Assembly: GCF_001422045.1 (NCBI RefSeq)
Contig: NZ_LMLW01000009.1
Location: 434,001-498,000, forward strand
DNA from: Sphingomonas sp. Leaf242
Lineage (GTDB): Bacteria > Pseudomonadota > Alphaproteobacteria > Sphingomonadales > Sphingomonadaceae
Direction: 5' to 3'
DNA length: 64,000 nucleotides
Shown: positions 9,748 to 17,731 of the stretch, piece by piece
Numbering within the stretch: the first letter of the stretch is position 1
How the letters are laid out: each line of letters starts with the position of its first letter
Made by a program: the position numbers and the translations under genes
Notes under the pieces: model-generated
The model's input: only the letters and a program-made list of their open reading frames with translations
What the model was told of the DNA's origin: nothing
The model's database searches: none

Positions 9748-10188
9748 ATGAGCGTGGTAAAGCCGCTCAAGCTCGAACGCCTCTGGGTCTTCCCCGCGCT
9801 CTACGCCGCCGTCGCGCTGTACATGTTCGCGATGTACCCGCCGCACGGCCTTGCCTGGCTGTTCTGCGCGCTGGCCCTGGTCATGGGCGCAGCGCTCGGC
9901 TGGCAACGCGGCAAGCTCATGCGCATCACGATCGACCCCGACAGCCACGCACTCAACACGACATCCTCCCCCGCCACGGTCCTGTTCCTGGTCGCGATCG
10001 TCGCAGTCCGCACCGGCGCGCGCGCCGTCATCGGCGACGGCCACGCCCTCCACCTCGACGCCTTCGCCATCACCGACATGCTGGTCGCGCTCGCGCTGGG
10101 CCTGTTCACTACGCAACGCATCGAAATGTACGTCCGCGCAAAGCGGATGCTCGAAACGGCACGCGTCCCCCAAATCCCGTCATCCTGA
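9748..10188 (+). CDS. DUF1453 / CcdC-like membrane protein
   Basis: Small polytopic membrane protein of unknown function. KPLKLERLWVFPALYAA, LGWQRGKLMRITIDPDS and a final segment with RIEMYVRAKRML resemble the DUF1453 (CcdC-like) family. The first in-frame ATG is at 9748. The frame is open upstream and encodes a further hydrophobic segment, WISYAITAVVIGIVFAVRW, back to about 9661, which would be the expected first transmembrane helix. No ATG, GTG or TTG is found there in frame. An ATT at 9661 preceded by AGGA may be the true start. The last codons and the stop come from a palindromic repeat (10176-10260). Confidence 0.7.
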   Translation: MSVVKPLKLERLWVFPALYAAVALYMFAMYPPHGLAWLFCALALVMGAALGWQRGKLMRITIDPDSHALNTTSSPATVLFLVAIVAVRTGARAVIGDGHALHLDAFAITDMLVALALGLFTTQRIEMYVRAKRMLETARVPQIPSS

Positions 10189-10260
10189 CGAAAGTCAGGA
10201 TCCAGGATACCACTCACACCGCGTGTGGCTCTGGGTCCTGACTTTCGTCAGGATGACGGG
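10176..10260. repeat. Intergenic palindromic repeat, family C, copy 1
   Basis: The arms CCCGTCATCCTGACGAAAGT and its inverted copy near 10240-10260 form a large palindrome; a related copy lies at 39640-39722. The left arm overlaps the end of the DUF1453 gene and supplies its stop codon. Confidence 0.75.
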
Positions 10261-10344
10261 CAGCATCAGGATGAAGGGTGGTGGTGGGATGCGCACCCGC
10301 AACTCACACGTGACGAACCTCCGCGCACCCGCTATCCGCACCCC

Positions 10345-11880
10345 ATGATAAAGCGCGCACTCCCCGTCACCCGCGAGGCGGATTTTTCCGCCTGGTACCA
10401 GGCCGTCATCTCTGAGGCGGATCTTGCCGAGGAATCCGGCGTCCGCGGCTGCATGGTCATCCGCCCGTGGGGCTATGGCATCTGGGAGCGCATCCAGCGC
10501 CTGCTCGACGACCGGATCAAGGCGACCGGCCACGAGAACTGCTATTTCCCGCTCTTCATCCCGCTCTCGTACTTCGAGAAGGAGGCCGAGCACGTCGACG
10601 GCTTCGCCAAGGAAATGGCCGTCGTCACCCACCACCGCCTCAAGGCCGACGGATACGGTCGCCTGATCCCCGATCCCGACGCCAAGCTCGAGGAGCCGCT
10701 CGTCGTCCGCCCGACCTCCGAGATGGTCATCGGCGCCGCCTTCGCGCGCTGGGTTCAGTCGTGGCGCGACCTGCCCGTCTTGATCAACCAATGGGCAAAC
10801 GTCGTCCGCTGGGAAATGCGCACGCGCATGTTCCTGCGCACCAGCGAATTCCTCTGGCAGGAAGGCCACACCGCGCATGCCACCGCGGACGAAGCGCGCG
10901 ACGAGACGCTGAAAATGCTCGAAGTCTATCGCGATTTCGCGGAGGAATGCCTCGGCGTCCACGTCATCGCCGGCGAGAAGCCCGAGAACGAGCGCTTCCC
11001 CGGCGCGGTCGCGACCTACTCGATCGAGGCGATGATGCAGGACGGCAAGGCGCTGCAAGCCGGCACCTCGCACTTCCTCGGCACCAATTTCGCGTCGGCA
11101 CAGAACATCCGCTTCCAGAACGCGGGCGGCGAGTTCGAGCTGTGCAACACCACCAGCTGGGGCGTGTCGACGCGGATGATCGGCGCGGTCATCATGGTCC
11201 ACGGCGACGACGATGGCCTGCGCGTGCCGCCGATGATCGCGCCGTGGCAGGTCGTGATCGTGCCGATGCTGCGCGACGTGCCCGAGGACGCGGCGATCGT
11301 CGACTATTGCAAGTCGCTCCAGGCCGAACTCGCCAAGCAGTCCGCGCTCGGCGAGCCGGTCCGCGCGCTGCTCGACCTCAAGCCCGCCAAGGCCGCGACC
11401 AAGCGCTGGGGCTGGGTCAAGAAGGGCGCCCCGATCGTGATCGAGGTCGGCGGTCGCGACATGGCCGGCGGCAACGTCACCGTGATCCGCCGCGACCGCC
11501 TGTACCGCGAGGACGGCAAGCTCGACAGCGTCGCCACGCCGCGCGACACGTTCGTGAGCGAAGTCTCGGGGATGCTGCACGACATCCAGGCGACGCTCCA
11601 CGTCGAATCGATGAACCGCGTGAAGGGCAATATCGTCCCCGCCGACGACTTCGCCGCGGTCGAGGCGCATTTCGCCGACGGCGTGAAGAACCCCGGCTGG
11701 GTCGACGTCCGCTGGTCCAAGCCGACGGGGGCGGCACTCGACAAGGTCGTGGAGCGGTTGAAGGCACTCAAGCTGACGATCCGCAACGCGCCGATGGGCC
11801 AGACCGGGTGCGATGACGGCGCCTGCATCTTCACCGGCGAACTTGCGGTGGAGCGCATCCTGATCGGCCGCGCCTACTAA
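10345..11880 (+). CDS. proS: Prolyl-tRNA synthetase, archaeal/eukaryotic-like type
   Basis: Charges tRNA-Pro with proline. The sequence begins MIKRALPVTREADFSAWYQA and shows class II synthetase blocks (GCMVIRPWGYGIWERIQ, VVRPTSEMVIG, RWEMRTRMFLRTSEFLWQEGHTAHAT). It ends in ...FTGELAVERILIGRAY with a terminal Tyr. The short length (511 aa), the absence of the long editing insertion and the C-terminal extension after the anticodon domain fit the archaeal/eukaryotic-like (type 3) ProRS rather than the bacterial type. In-frame sequence upstream of 10345 is repeat DNA, so the ATG at 10345 is chosen. The family is sure; the subtype is read from pattern only. Confidence 0.93.
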   Translation: MIKRALPVTREADFSAWYQAVISEADLAEESGVRGCMVIRPWGYGIWERIQRLLDDRIKATGHENCYFPLFIPLSYFEKEAEHVDGFAKEMAVVTHHRLKADGYGRLIPDPDAKLEEPLVVRPTSEMVIGAAFARWVQSWRDLPVLINQWANVVRWEMRTRMFLRTSEFLWQEGHTAHATADEARDETLKMLEVYRDFAEECLGVHVIAGEKPENERFPGAVATYSIEAMMQDGKALQAGTSHFLGTNFASAQNIRFQNAGGEFELCNTTSWGVSTRMIGAVIMVHGDDDGLRVPPMIAPWQVVIVPMLRDVPEDAAIVDYCKSLQAELAKQSALGEPVRALLDLKPAKAATKRWGWVKKGAPIVIEVGGRDMAGGNVTVIRRDRLYREDGKLDSVATPRDTFVSEVSGMLHDIQATLHVESMNRVKGNIVPADDFAAVEAHFADGVKNPGWVDVRWSKPTGAALDKVVERLKALKLTIRNAPMGQTGCDDGACIFTGELAVERILIGRAY

Positions 11881-12060
11881 TCGCGCCTATCGCCTGCGAC
11901 CGGTGTCCCGTTCAGGGCTCATCATTGGAACAAGGGGCGAAGACCGCGTGAACACCCGAGGCACGGAGCAACCAAAATCGTCCGGTCTGTTGGCTGCATG
12001 GTAGTCGCTCGTCTGGTATCGTCGCATCGGCTTTGGCGGTGCGACCTTCAGGGGGCAGGC

Positions 12061-12423
12061 ATGGGCGTGACGGGAATCGGCGGGTTCTTCTTCCGGGCAA
12101 AGGACCCGGAGGCGATCCGCGTCTGGTATGTCGAGCATCTCGGCGTCGGGTCGGTGCCATATGGATCGTGGGAGACGCAGGCAGGGCCCAGCGTCTTCGC
12201 GCCGTTCGCCGTCGACGCCGACTATTTCCCCGCGGATCGCCCTTGGATGCTCAATCGGCGCGTCGACGACCTCGATGGCCTGATCGCGAGCCTTCGTGCG
12301 GCAGGAGTCGCAGTAATCACCGATCCCGAATGGGATATGCCCGGTTTCGGTCGCTTCGCGCGTATCCATGATCCGGAAGGCAATCCGATCGAACTTTGGC
12401 AACCCGAGGACCCAGAAGGTTGA
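12061..12423 (+). CDS. VOC (glyoxalase/bleomycin-resistance) superfamily protein
   Basis: A 120-residue single-domain VOC protein. It begins MGVTGIGGFFFRAKDPEAIRVWY, typical of the first beta-alpha-beta-beta-beta unit (FFRAKDP...WYVEHLG). It ends FARIHDPEGNPIELWQP, the usual DPxGNxxELW metal-side motif. A purine-rich AGGGGG stretch precedes the ATG at 12061; the earlier in-frame start at 11998 has no such site. Substrate unknown. Members include lyases, dioxygenases and binding proteins. It stands alone between proS and a repeat. Confidence 0.85.
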   Translation: MGVTGIGGFFFRAKDPEAIRVWYVEHLGVGSVPYGSWETQAGPSVFAPFAVDADYFPADRPWMLNRRVDDLDGLIASLRAAGVAVITDPEWDMPGFGRFARIHDPEGNPIELWQPEDPEG

Positions 12424-12507
12424 GGAAGCGCCCGAGTTTGATCTGACGATCAGCGGTAGATCGGAATAGGGCGCCTTTGGTCTCGACCTTGCCGACGTGG
12501 AGACTTT

Positions 12508-12619
12508 CCCCCCCTCCCTGGAAGGGAGGGGCCTGGGGTGGGTTGGCCTGCTTGAGCCACGGGGGGTCGGGTGTACGGAAGCCGACCCACCCCCAACCCC
12601 TCCCTTCCAGGGAGGGGGG
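12508..12619. repeat. Intergenic palindromic repeat, family B, copy 2
   Basis: Left hairpin CCCCTCCCTGGAAGGGAGGG and right hairpin CCCCTCCCTTCCAGGGAGGG, with GGGGTGGG/CCCACCCC inside and a variable centre. It lies between the convergent VOC and radical SAM genes. Confidence 0.75.
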
Positions 12620-12695
12620 AGCAGGTCGGCCAGTCCTCTCTAACCGGCAGGTTGCTACTGGGCTTTAGCCGAGCTCGGAACCACCACGCTCCTGT

Positions 12696-13766
12696 CTAGA
12701 ACAACTCCCCCTGCGGCCCCCTTGGGGCCCGGAACAGATCGCTCCGCAAAGCAACCCGCTCGCGGTTCAGCCCATGCTTCGCACACGCAATCCGGAACCG
12801 GGTCCCGAGCAGGTCCGCCCAAGGCCCTTGTCCCTGCATCCGCGTGAAGAAGTTGGGATCATTGTCCTTGCCCCCGCGCAGCGAGGCGATCGTCGCCATC
12901 ACCTTCCCCGCGCGATCCGGAAAATGTTCGTCGAGCCAAGCCCGGAACAGCAGAGCGACCTCATGCGGCAGCCGTACTGGAATAAAGAACGCGCGCGTCG
13001 CCCCGGCCTCCGCTGCCCGCGCGATCAGGTGCTCGATCTCGTGGTCGGTGATCGCCGGGATGACGGGCGCGATCGACACGTACACCGGCACCCCCGCATC
13101 CGCGAGTTTGCGTACCGCCGCCAGCCGTCGTTCAGGATGCGGTGCGCGCGGTTCGACGGTCGACGCCACCTTCGGATCGAGCGAGGTGATCGACATCGCC
13201 ACAGCTGCCAGCCCCTTCGTCGCCATCGGTGCAAGCAGATCGATATCGTGCACCACGCGGTCCGACTTGGTGGTGATCGTCAATGGATGATCCGTCTCGC
13301 TGAGCACCTCGATGATGCCGCGCGTGATCCGCCAGTCGGTCTCGATCGGCTGGTACGGATCGGTGTTCGTCCCCAGCGCCATCGGTGCGACGACATAGCC
13401 AGGCTTCGACAGTTCCACCCGCAACAGCGCTGCCGCGGATGGCTTCGCGAACAGCTTGCTCTCGAAATCGAGCCCCGGCGACAAATCGTGGAACGCATGG
13501 CTCGGCCGCGCGAAGCAATAGATGCAGCCGTGCTCGCACCCGCGATACGGATTGATCGAGCGATCGAACGGCACGTCGGGCGATGCGTTGCGGCTGATGA
13601 TCGTGCGCGGGGTTTCGACGGTCACCGTCGTCCGAAGCTTCGGCGCGATCCCGTCGATCCCCTCGCGCATGTCGAGCCAGTCGCCATCCGCCTCGGTCTG
13701 CGGCAGGTTGAAGCGCCGGCTTTCGCCATTGTGGGTAGCACCACGAACCGGACGGGCCTGTTTCAT
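12696..13766 (-). CDS. PA0069-type radical SAM protein
   Basis: A 356-residue radical SAM enzyme. The cluster motif is CEHGCIYCFARPSHAFHD (C-x3-C-x2-C), which binds a 4Fe-4S cluster and SAM. It is preceded by SINPYRGC, as in the PA0069/Rv2578c family. This branch resembles spore photoproduct lyase and archaeal radical SAM proteins, but its substrate is not known. SVEPRAPHPERRLAAVRKLADAGVPV and the C-terminal ALRSDLFRAPRGPQGELF fit the family. An outer-membrane barrel gene lies upstream on the same strand, 43 bp away, with no evident functional link. Confidence 0.88.
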   Translation of the reverse strand: MKQARPVRGATHNGESRRFNLPQTEADGDWLDMREGIDGIAPKLRTTVTVETPRTIISRNASPDVPFDRSINPYRGCEHGCIYCFARPSHAFHDLSPGLDFESKLFAKPSAAALLRVELSKPGYVVAPMALGTNTDPYQPIETDWRITRGIIEVLSETDHPLTITTKSDRVVHDIDLLAPMATKGLAAVAMSITSLDPKVASTVEPRAPHPERRLAAVRKLADAGVPVYVSIAPVIPAITDHEIEHLIARAAEAGATRAFFIPVRLPHEVALLFRAWLDEHFPDRAGKVMATIASLRGGKDNDPNFFTRMQGQGPWADLLGTRFRIACAKHGLNRERVALRSDLFRAPRGPQGELF

Positions 13767-13809
13767 CGACTGAAACTAGACACCGTCACGGAACATAGCA
13801 AGAACGATA

Positions 13810-14505
13810 TTAGAAGTGGAAGCCGATCCCGGCGACGACCTGGTGACGGCTGAAATCGAGGCTCGCCTTGTCCGACCCGTCGACGACTTCGTAGCCGTTG
13901 TAATCGGTGTAGACGTATTCGAGCTTGCCGTAGAAATTGCGCCCGAACCCGGCCTGTACGCCTGCGCCGACATGGAAGCCGCTCAGATTGTCCGAAAGGC
14001 GGAAATTGTCCTCAGGAAAGGTCGGATCGGTGTAGTTGAGGCGGATCTGGCCGTTCGAATAGCCGCCCTTGATATAGGCTACCGTCGTCGGGTTGATCAG
14101 AAAGCCACCGCGCACGCCAGCGGTAAGGTTGCGACCGGGCTTCAGGCAGGTGTCGACACCATCGCCACCGTCGAAGCACTGCTTAGCGCTCGAACCCTCG
14201 ATACCGCCATAGACGCCGAGCATGGTGCCGCCGTTGACGACCATATCGTAGCCGACCTCGCCGCCATAGGTGACGCCGCTCTTGCCTTCGCTGAGGCGGG
14301 CAGAGTCTTCGCCGGCTTCGACGTTCAGTTCAGTGATGACGCGGTCGTAGCCGATCCGCGGCTCGACGCGCAGGCCGCTGACGCCGTCGGACTGGCCATA
14401 CGCGGTCGCAGCGTCGCTAGCGCCATTCGGACCCACGTCGGACTGGGCGAAAGCCGGCGCGGCCGGTGCGGCGGCGAGTGCCGCGATAAGCAGGTACTTG
14501 TACAT
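13810..14505 (-). CDS. Outer-membrane beta-barrel protein (opacity/porin-like)
   Basis: A 231-residue secreted protein. The signal peptide MYKYLLIAALAAAPAAPAFA is followed by a probable cleavage before QSDVG. The rest alternates polar and aromatic residues in strands and ends in a strand closing with Phe (HQVVAGIGFHF), the classic outer-membrane insertion signal. Strands such as YGGEVGYDMVVNGGTMLGVYGGI and KLEYVYTDYNGYEV fit the 8-stranded OmpX/opacity type. A disulfide is possible (KQCFDGG...DTCLKPG). The start at 14505 was chosen for the signal peptide and the AGGGGA site before it. Ligand or role unknown. Confidence 0.85.
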   Translation of the reverse strand: MYKYLLIAALAAAPAAPAFAQSDVGPNGASDAATAYGQSDGVSGLRVEPRIGYDRVITELNVEAGEDSARLSEGKSGVTYGGEVGYDMVVNGGTMLGVYGGIEGSSAKQCFDGGDGVDTCLKPGRNLTAGVRGGFLINPTTVAYIKGGYSNGQIRLNYTDPTFPEDNFRLSDNLSGFHVGAGVQAGFGRNFYGKLEYVYTDYNGYEVVDGSDKASLDFSRHQVVAGIGFHF

Positions 14506-14674
14506 TCGATAGGTCCCCTGTGAACCAGCCCCCTGGCTGATCCCACGGCTGTCTCTCTCCCCGCCGCGTGGTTTCGACAAGGTTAACCTAGCCCGGTTGC
14601 GTCTATTTCCGATCCATCGGTCGGGCTTCGAATGAGCGCTCGCGAAGGGGCGACAGAACGCCTAGGGCGGTAGC

Positions 14675-14872
14675 ATGACGGAACAGATCACCACCGTGGA
14701 GCGCGCATTCGAACTGGCACGATCCGGCGCCTGCAGCTCGGTCAACGACCTGCGACAGCGCTTGCGCCGCGAGGGCTATGATGCGGTGCATCTTCACCTG
14801 CACGGCGCATCGATCAACAAACAGCTGGTCGACTTGATGCACGCCGCAAAAGGATCGTCGAGCGCAGAGTGA
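14675..14872 (+). CDS. Small conserved-looking hypothetical protein
   Basis: A 65-residue protein starting MTEQITTVERAFELARSGAC. It has a charged, helical composition and a central SVNDLRQRLRREGYD stretch. The ATG at 14675 follows an AGGGCGG ribosome-binding-like site. There is no signal peptide and no membrane segment. It lies between the divergently transcribed outer-membrane gene and the tRNA-Leu gene. The amino-acid composition and site suggest a real gene, but I do not recognise a function. Confidence 0.6.
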   Translation: MTEQITTVERAFELARSGACSSVNDLRQRLRREGYDAVHLHLHGASINKQLVDLMHAAKGSSSAE

Positions 14873-14950
14873 TGGGTGCGGCTGCCGGGTGAACTGCGTC
14901 GCCGCGGGGCGTCGCTGGCTTCGATCGACGGGCAGGCCCATTGGGAAGGA

Positions 14951-15254
14951 TGGTGCGGGCGGGGGGACTCGAACCCCCACGGGCCTAGGCCCAACGGATT
15001 TTCGTACCAGCTACGGTTTTCACCGCCGCCCGAGGGCGTTTGTGGTCTGGACTATCCCTTCACCATGTCCCGGCAGGCCGGGATACAGGTGCTGCCCGTC
15101 TAGTCTCTACACCTTCCCGAGATCGCTCTCGGGCTTGGCTCGGGATTCCCATTTTACAGGCTTCCCCGAATTTGAGCAGTTCTACGCCGCGGGTTTCCCC
15201 GTGGGCACTCAAGCATGTCTAAGTCCGGTGCGTCTACCATTCCGCCACGCCCGC
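14951..15254 (-). tRNA. tRNA-Leu(UAA), interrupted by a group I intron
   Basis: Exon 1 is 15254-15221 (34 nt: acceptor GCGGGCG, D-arm, anticodon 5' side ending CTT). Exon 2 is 15002-14951 (52 nt: AAAATCCG, long variable arm GGGCCTAGGCCC, T-arm GGGGGTTCGAGTCCCCC, acceptor CGCCCGC, discriminator A, encoded CCA). Spliced, it gives an 86-nt leucine tRNA with anticodon TAA and a 7-bp acceptor stem. The anticodon stem has one C-U mismatch at its outer pair. The 218-nt intron sits after the first anticodon base. The gene lies downstream of ihfB on the same strand. Confidence 0.93.
15003..15220 (-). ncRNA. Group I intron in tRNA-Leu(UAA) anticodon loop
   Basis: Reading the minus strand, the 218-nt insert contains the conserved group I core strings in order: P region TTCGGGGAAGCCTG, Q region AATCCCGAGCCAAGCC, R region GGAAGGTGTAGAGACTAGAC, S region AAGGGATAGTCCAGACC. 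It ends in G at 15003 (omega G). The 5' exon ends in U (15221). GAGTGCC at 15210-15204 can pair with exon GGACTT, with a G-U wobble at the splice site and one bulge, as expected for P1. These strings closely resemble the IC3-type introns of cyanobacterial and plastid tRNA-Leu(UAA), at the same site. No endonuclease ORF is present. Confidence 0.9.
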
Positions 15255-15297
15255 ATCCGAGGCGGTCTTAAGACGCTTCGGCGCCGCCGCCAAGACC

Positions 15298-15576
15298 TCA
15301 CACGTTGAGGCGGGCGCGCATTTCCTTGCCGGGTTTGAAATACGGCACGCGCTTGGCGTCGACCGCGACGACCTCGCCGGTACGCGGGTTGCGACCGGTA
15401 CGCGCATCGCGTGCGCGCGTCGAAAAGGCGCCGAACCCGCGCAGTTCGACCCGACCGTCGCCGGCGAGCCGTTTCGAAATCTCGTCGAAGAACGTACTGA
15501 CGATCAGCTCGACTTCGTTCGGTTGCAAGTCCGGATGCGCTTCGGCGATCTTCAAGACTAGTTCAGATCGAATCAT
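15298..15576 (-). CDS. ihfB: Integration host factor subunit beta
   Basis: A 92-residue HU/IHF-fold DNA-bending protein that pairs with IhfA. It starts [23 protein letters not shown]. It has the beta-arm region [32 protein letters not shown], with the conserved Pro at the arm tip in GRNPRTG. Length and C-terminus are typical of IHF-beta. It follows rpsA in the same direction, the usual cmk-rpsA-ihfB order, although an intrinsic terminator separates it from rpsA here. Confidence 0.94.
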   Translation of the reverse strand: MIRSELVLKIAEAHPDLQPNEVELIVSTFFDEISKRLAGDGRVELRGFGAFSTRARDARTGRNPRTGEVVAVDAKRVPYFKPGKEMRARLNV

Positions 15577-15680
15577 TCGATTTCCCGCTCATGTGGCAGT
15601 TCCGCTCGTTGATGTAAGTCAACCTGCGAAGCGTTAGCACTAATCCGGACGCAGTCAAAAACCAAAATGGGGTAAATAAG

Positions 15681-15713
15681 AAAAAGCCCGGCATGTTCGC
15701 GACATGCCGGGCC
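15681..15713 (-). terminator. Intrinsic terminator after rpsA
   Basis: On the minus strand a GC-rich hairpin, GCCCGGCATGT paired with ACATGCCGGGC, is followed by TTTTTC. It starts 24 bp after the rpsA stop and is a textbook rho-independent terminator. ihfB downstream would therefore need its own promoter or readthrough. Confidence 0.9.
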
Positions 15714-15736
15714 AAATCTTGGTTAAGCCGTTGAGC

Positions 15737-17455
15737 TTACTTCTTCTCTGCTTCCGTACGAGCCTTGAGAGCCTCGCCCAGGATGTTGCCGAGGGTCGCG
15801 CCCGAGTCCGACGAACCATACTGAGCGACAGCCTGCTTCTCTTCCGAGATCTGCATAGCCTTGATCGAGAAGGTCGGCTTCTTCGAACGATCGAAGCCGG
15901 TGACCATCGCGTCGAACTTCTGGCCGACCTGGAAACGCTCCGGACGCTGCTCGTCGCGATCGCGACCCAGATCCGTGCGCTTGATGAAGCCGGTCGCGCC
16001 ATCGTCGCCCTGCTGCACTTCGAGACCCGCGTCGCGGACTTCGAGAACGGTCACGGTAACGATCGCGTTCTTGTTCAGCTTGTCGCCTGCTGCTGCGATG
16101 CCGCCGGCCGAAGGCCCGCCACGCTCGAGCTGCTTCATGCCGAGCGAGATACGCTCCTTCTCGGCGTCTATGTCGAGCACGACGGCCTCGACGGTCTCAC
16201 CCTTGCGATGCAGGTTGAGCGCGTCCTCGCCCGAAACACCCCATGCGATGTCGGACATGTGGACCATGCCGTCGACGTCGTTGTCGAGGCCGATGAACAG
16301 ACCGAACTCGGTCGCGTTCTTGACTTCGCCTTCGACGGTCGAACCGATCGGATGAGCGGCAGCGAAGGCCTCCCAAGGATTGGCCTGAGCCTGCTTGAGG
16401 CCGAGCGAGATGCGACGCTTCTCGGAATCGACTTCGAGGACCATGACGTCGACTTCCTGCGAAGTCGACACGATCTTGCCCGGGTGGACGTTCTTCTTGG
16501 TCCAGGACATTTCCGACACGTGGACGAGGCCTTCGATGCCCGCTTCCAGCTCGACGAACGCACCATATTCGGTGATGTTCGTGACACGGCCGGTGAGCTT
16601 CGCGCCGACCGGGTACTTGACCATCGCGCCATCCCAGGGATCGCTCTCCAGCTGCTTCATGCCGAGGCTGATGCGCTGGGTGTCCTTGTTGATGCGGATG
16701 ATCTGCACCTTGACGGTGTCGCCGATATTCAGGACTTCGCTCGGGTGACCGACGCGCTTGTAGCTGAGATCGGTGACGTGCAGCAGGCCATCGATGCCGC
16801 CGAGATCAACGAACGCACCATAATCGGTGATGTTCTTGACGACGCCGTCGATGATCTGGCCCTCGGCCAGGCTCAGGATCAGGCCCGAACGCTGCTCTGC
16901 GCGCGTCTCTTCGAGAACGGCACGACGCGACACGACGATGTTGCCGCGCTTGCGGTCCATCTTCAGGATCTGGAACGGCTGGGGGATGTCCATCAGCGGG
17001 GTGACATCGCGCACGGGGCGGATATCGACCTGCGAACCGGGCAGGAACGCGACGGCGCCGTTCAGGTCGACGGTGAAGCCACCCTTCACTCGGCCGAAGA
17101 TGACGCCTTCGACGCGGGTCGTCTTGGAGAATTCGGTTTCCAGCTTGTCCCATGCGGCTTCGCGACGGGCGCGATCGCGGCTGAGCATCGCTTCGCCGTG
17201 GACGTTCTCGACGCGGTCGACATAGACTTCGACTTCGTCGCCGACCTTGAGGTCAGCCTTCTGGCCCGGCGCTGCGAATTCGCGAAGCGGCACGCGGCCT
17301 TCCGACTTCAGACCGACGTCGATGACGGCCATGTCGTTCTCGATGCCGGTCACGGTGCCATGCACCACGCGGCCCTCGAAGCTGTCGGCGTCGCCGAGCG
17401 TTTCGTTCAGCATCGCCGCAAAATCGTCGCGGGTCGGCATTACCTGGGTTGCCAT
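15737..17455 (-). CDS. rpsA: 30S ribosomal protein S1
   Basis: RNA-binding ribosomal protein with six S1 repeats in 572 aa. Repeats are recognisable as G.V..I.DYGAFVDLGG.DGLLHVTDLSY (domain 3) and ITEYGAFVELEAGIEGLVHVSEMSW (domain 4). Domain 5 is FGLFIGLDNDVDGMVHMSDIAW. The start MATQVMPTRDDFAAMLNETLG at 17455 is the family start; the open frame upstream is leader sequence. A candidate promoter (17657-17685) and a strong leader hairpin (17596-17624) lie upstream, and an intrinsic terminator follows. Confidence 0.96.
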   Translation of the reverse strand: MATQVMPTRDDFAAMLNETLGDADSFEGRVVHGTVTGIENDMAVIDVGLKSEGRVPLREFAAPGQKADLKVGDEVEVYVDRVENVHGEAMLSRDRARREAAWDKLETEFSKTTRVEGVIFGRVKGGFTVDLNGAVAFLPGSQVDIRPVRDVTPLMDIPQPFQILKMDRKRGNIVVSRRAVLEETRAEQRSGLILSLAEGQIIDGVVKNITDYGAFVDLGGIDGLLHVTDLSYKRVGHPSEVLNIGDTVKVQIIRINKDTQRISLGMKQLESDPWDGAMVKYPVGAKLTGRVTNITEYGAFVELEAGIEGLVHVSEMSWTKKNVHPGKIVSTSQEVDVMVLEVDSEKRRISLGLKQAQANPWEAFAAAHPIGSTVEGEVKNATEFGLFIGLDNDVDGMVHMSDIAWGVSGEDALNLHRKGETVEAVVLDIDAEKERISLGMKQLERGGPSAGGIAAAGDKLNKNAIVTVTVLEVRDAGLEVQQGDDGATGFIKRTDLGRDRDEQRPERFQVGQKFDAMVTGFDRSKKPTFSIKAMQISEEKQAVAQYGSSDSGATLGNILGEALKARTEAEKK

Positions 17456-17595
17456 AGAATTCAGTAATCCTAGTCTGTTTCCGGCCAAGCGGTTGGGTCC
17501 GCTGGTCTTGGCCTTCGTTGCCGCGACGACCGAACGTCGAACGCGGCATCCGGACGGCACGAGGCGCAGAGGACGTAGACGCTGAATGCGAAAAC

Positions 17596-17624
17596 GGCGC
17601 GTGAGACTCGTAGGTCTCCGCGCC
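17596..17624 (-). promoter_or_regulatory. Strong hairpin in the rpsA leader
   Basis: In the minus-strand leader of rpsA, GGCGCG-GAGAC pairs with GTCTC-A-CGCGCC (11 bp with one bulged A), followed by GTTTTC. It lies about 140 nt before the rpsA ATG, inside the transcript started from the predicted promoter. The short U-run makes it a possible attenuator or a protein-binding leader structure; S1 autoregulation is known in enterobacteria. Confidence 0.6.
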
Positions 17625-17656
17625 TTCCTCCACGAGCATCGCTCGCCGGACGGTTC

Positions 17657-17685
17657 CGTATAGCCGAAACCGGGTCTCGGAGCAA
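17657..17685 (-). promoter_or_regulatory. Candidate rpsA promoter
   Basis: On the minus strand TTGCTC (17685-17680) and TATACG (17662-17657) are spaced by exactly 17 bp. Transcription would start near 17650, giving a leader of about 195 nt before rpsA. Confidence 0.5.
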
Positions 17686-17731
17686 GTTCGCCGCTGCTTC
17701 GTTAGGGGCCGCTCACAACAGGAGCGAAGAT

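Noticed and set aside
15704..17467. 587-codon plus-strand frame antisense to rpsA
   Set aside because: Same GC-codon-bias shadow effect; no family motif, while the S1 repeats on the other strand are unmistakable.
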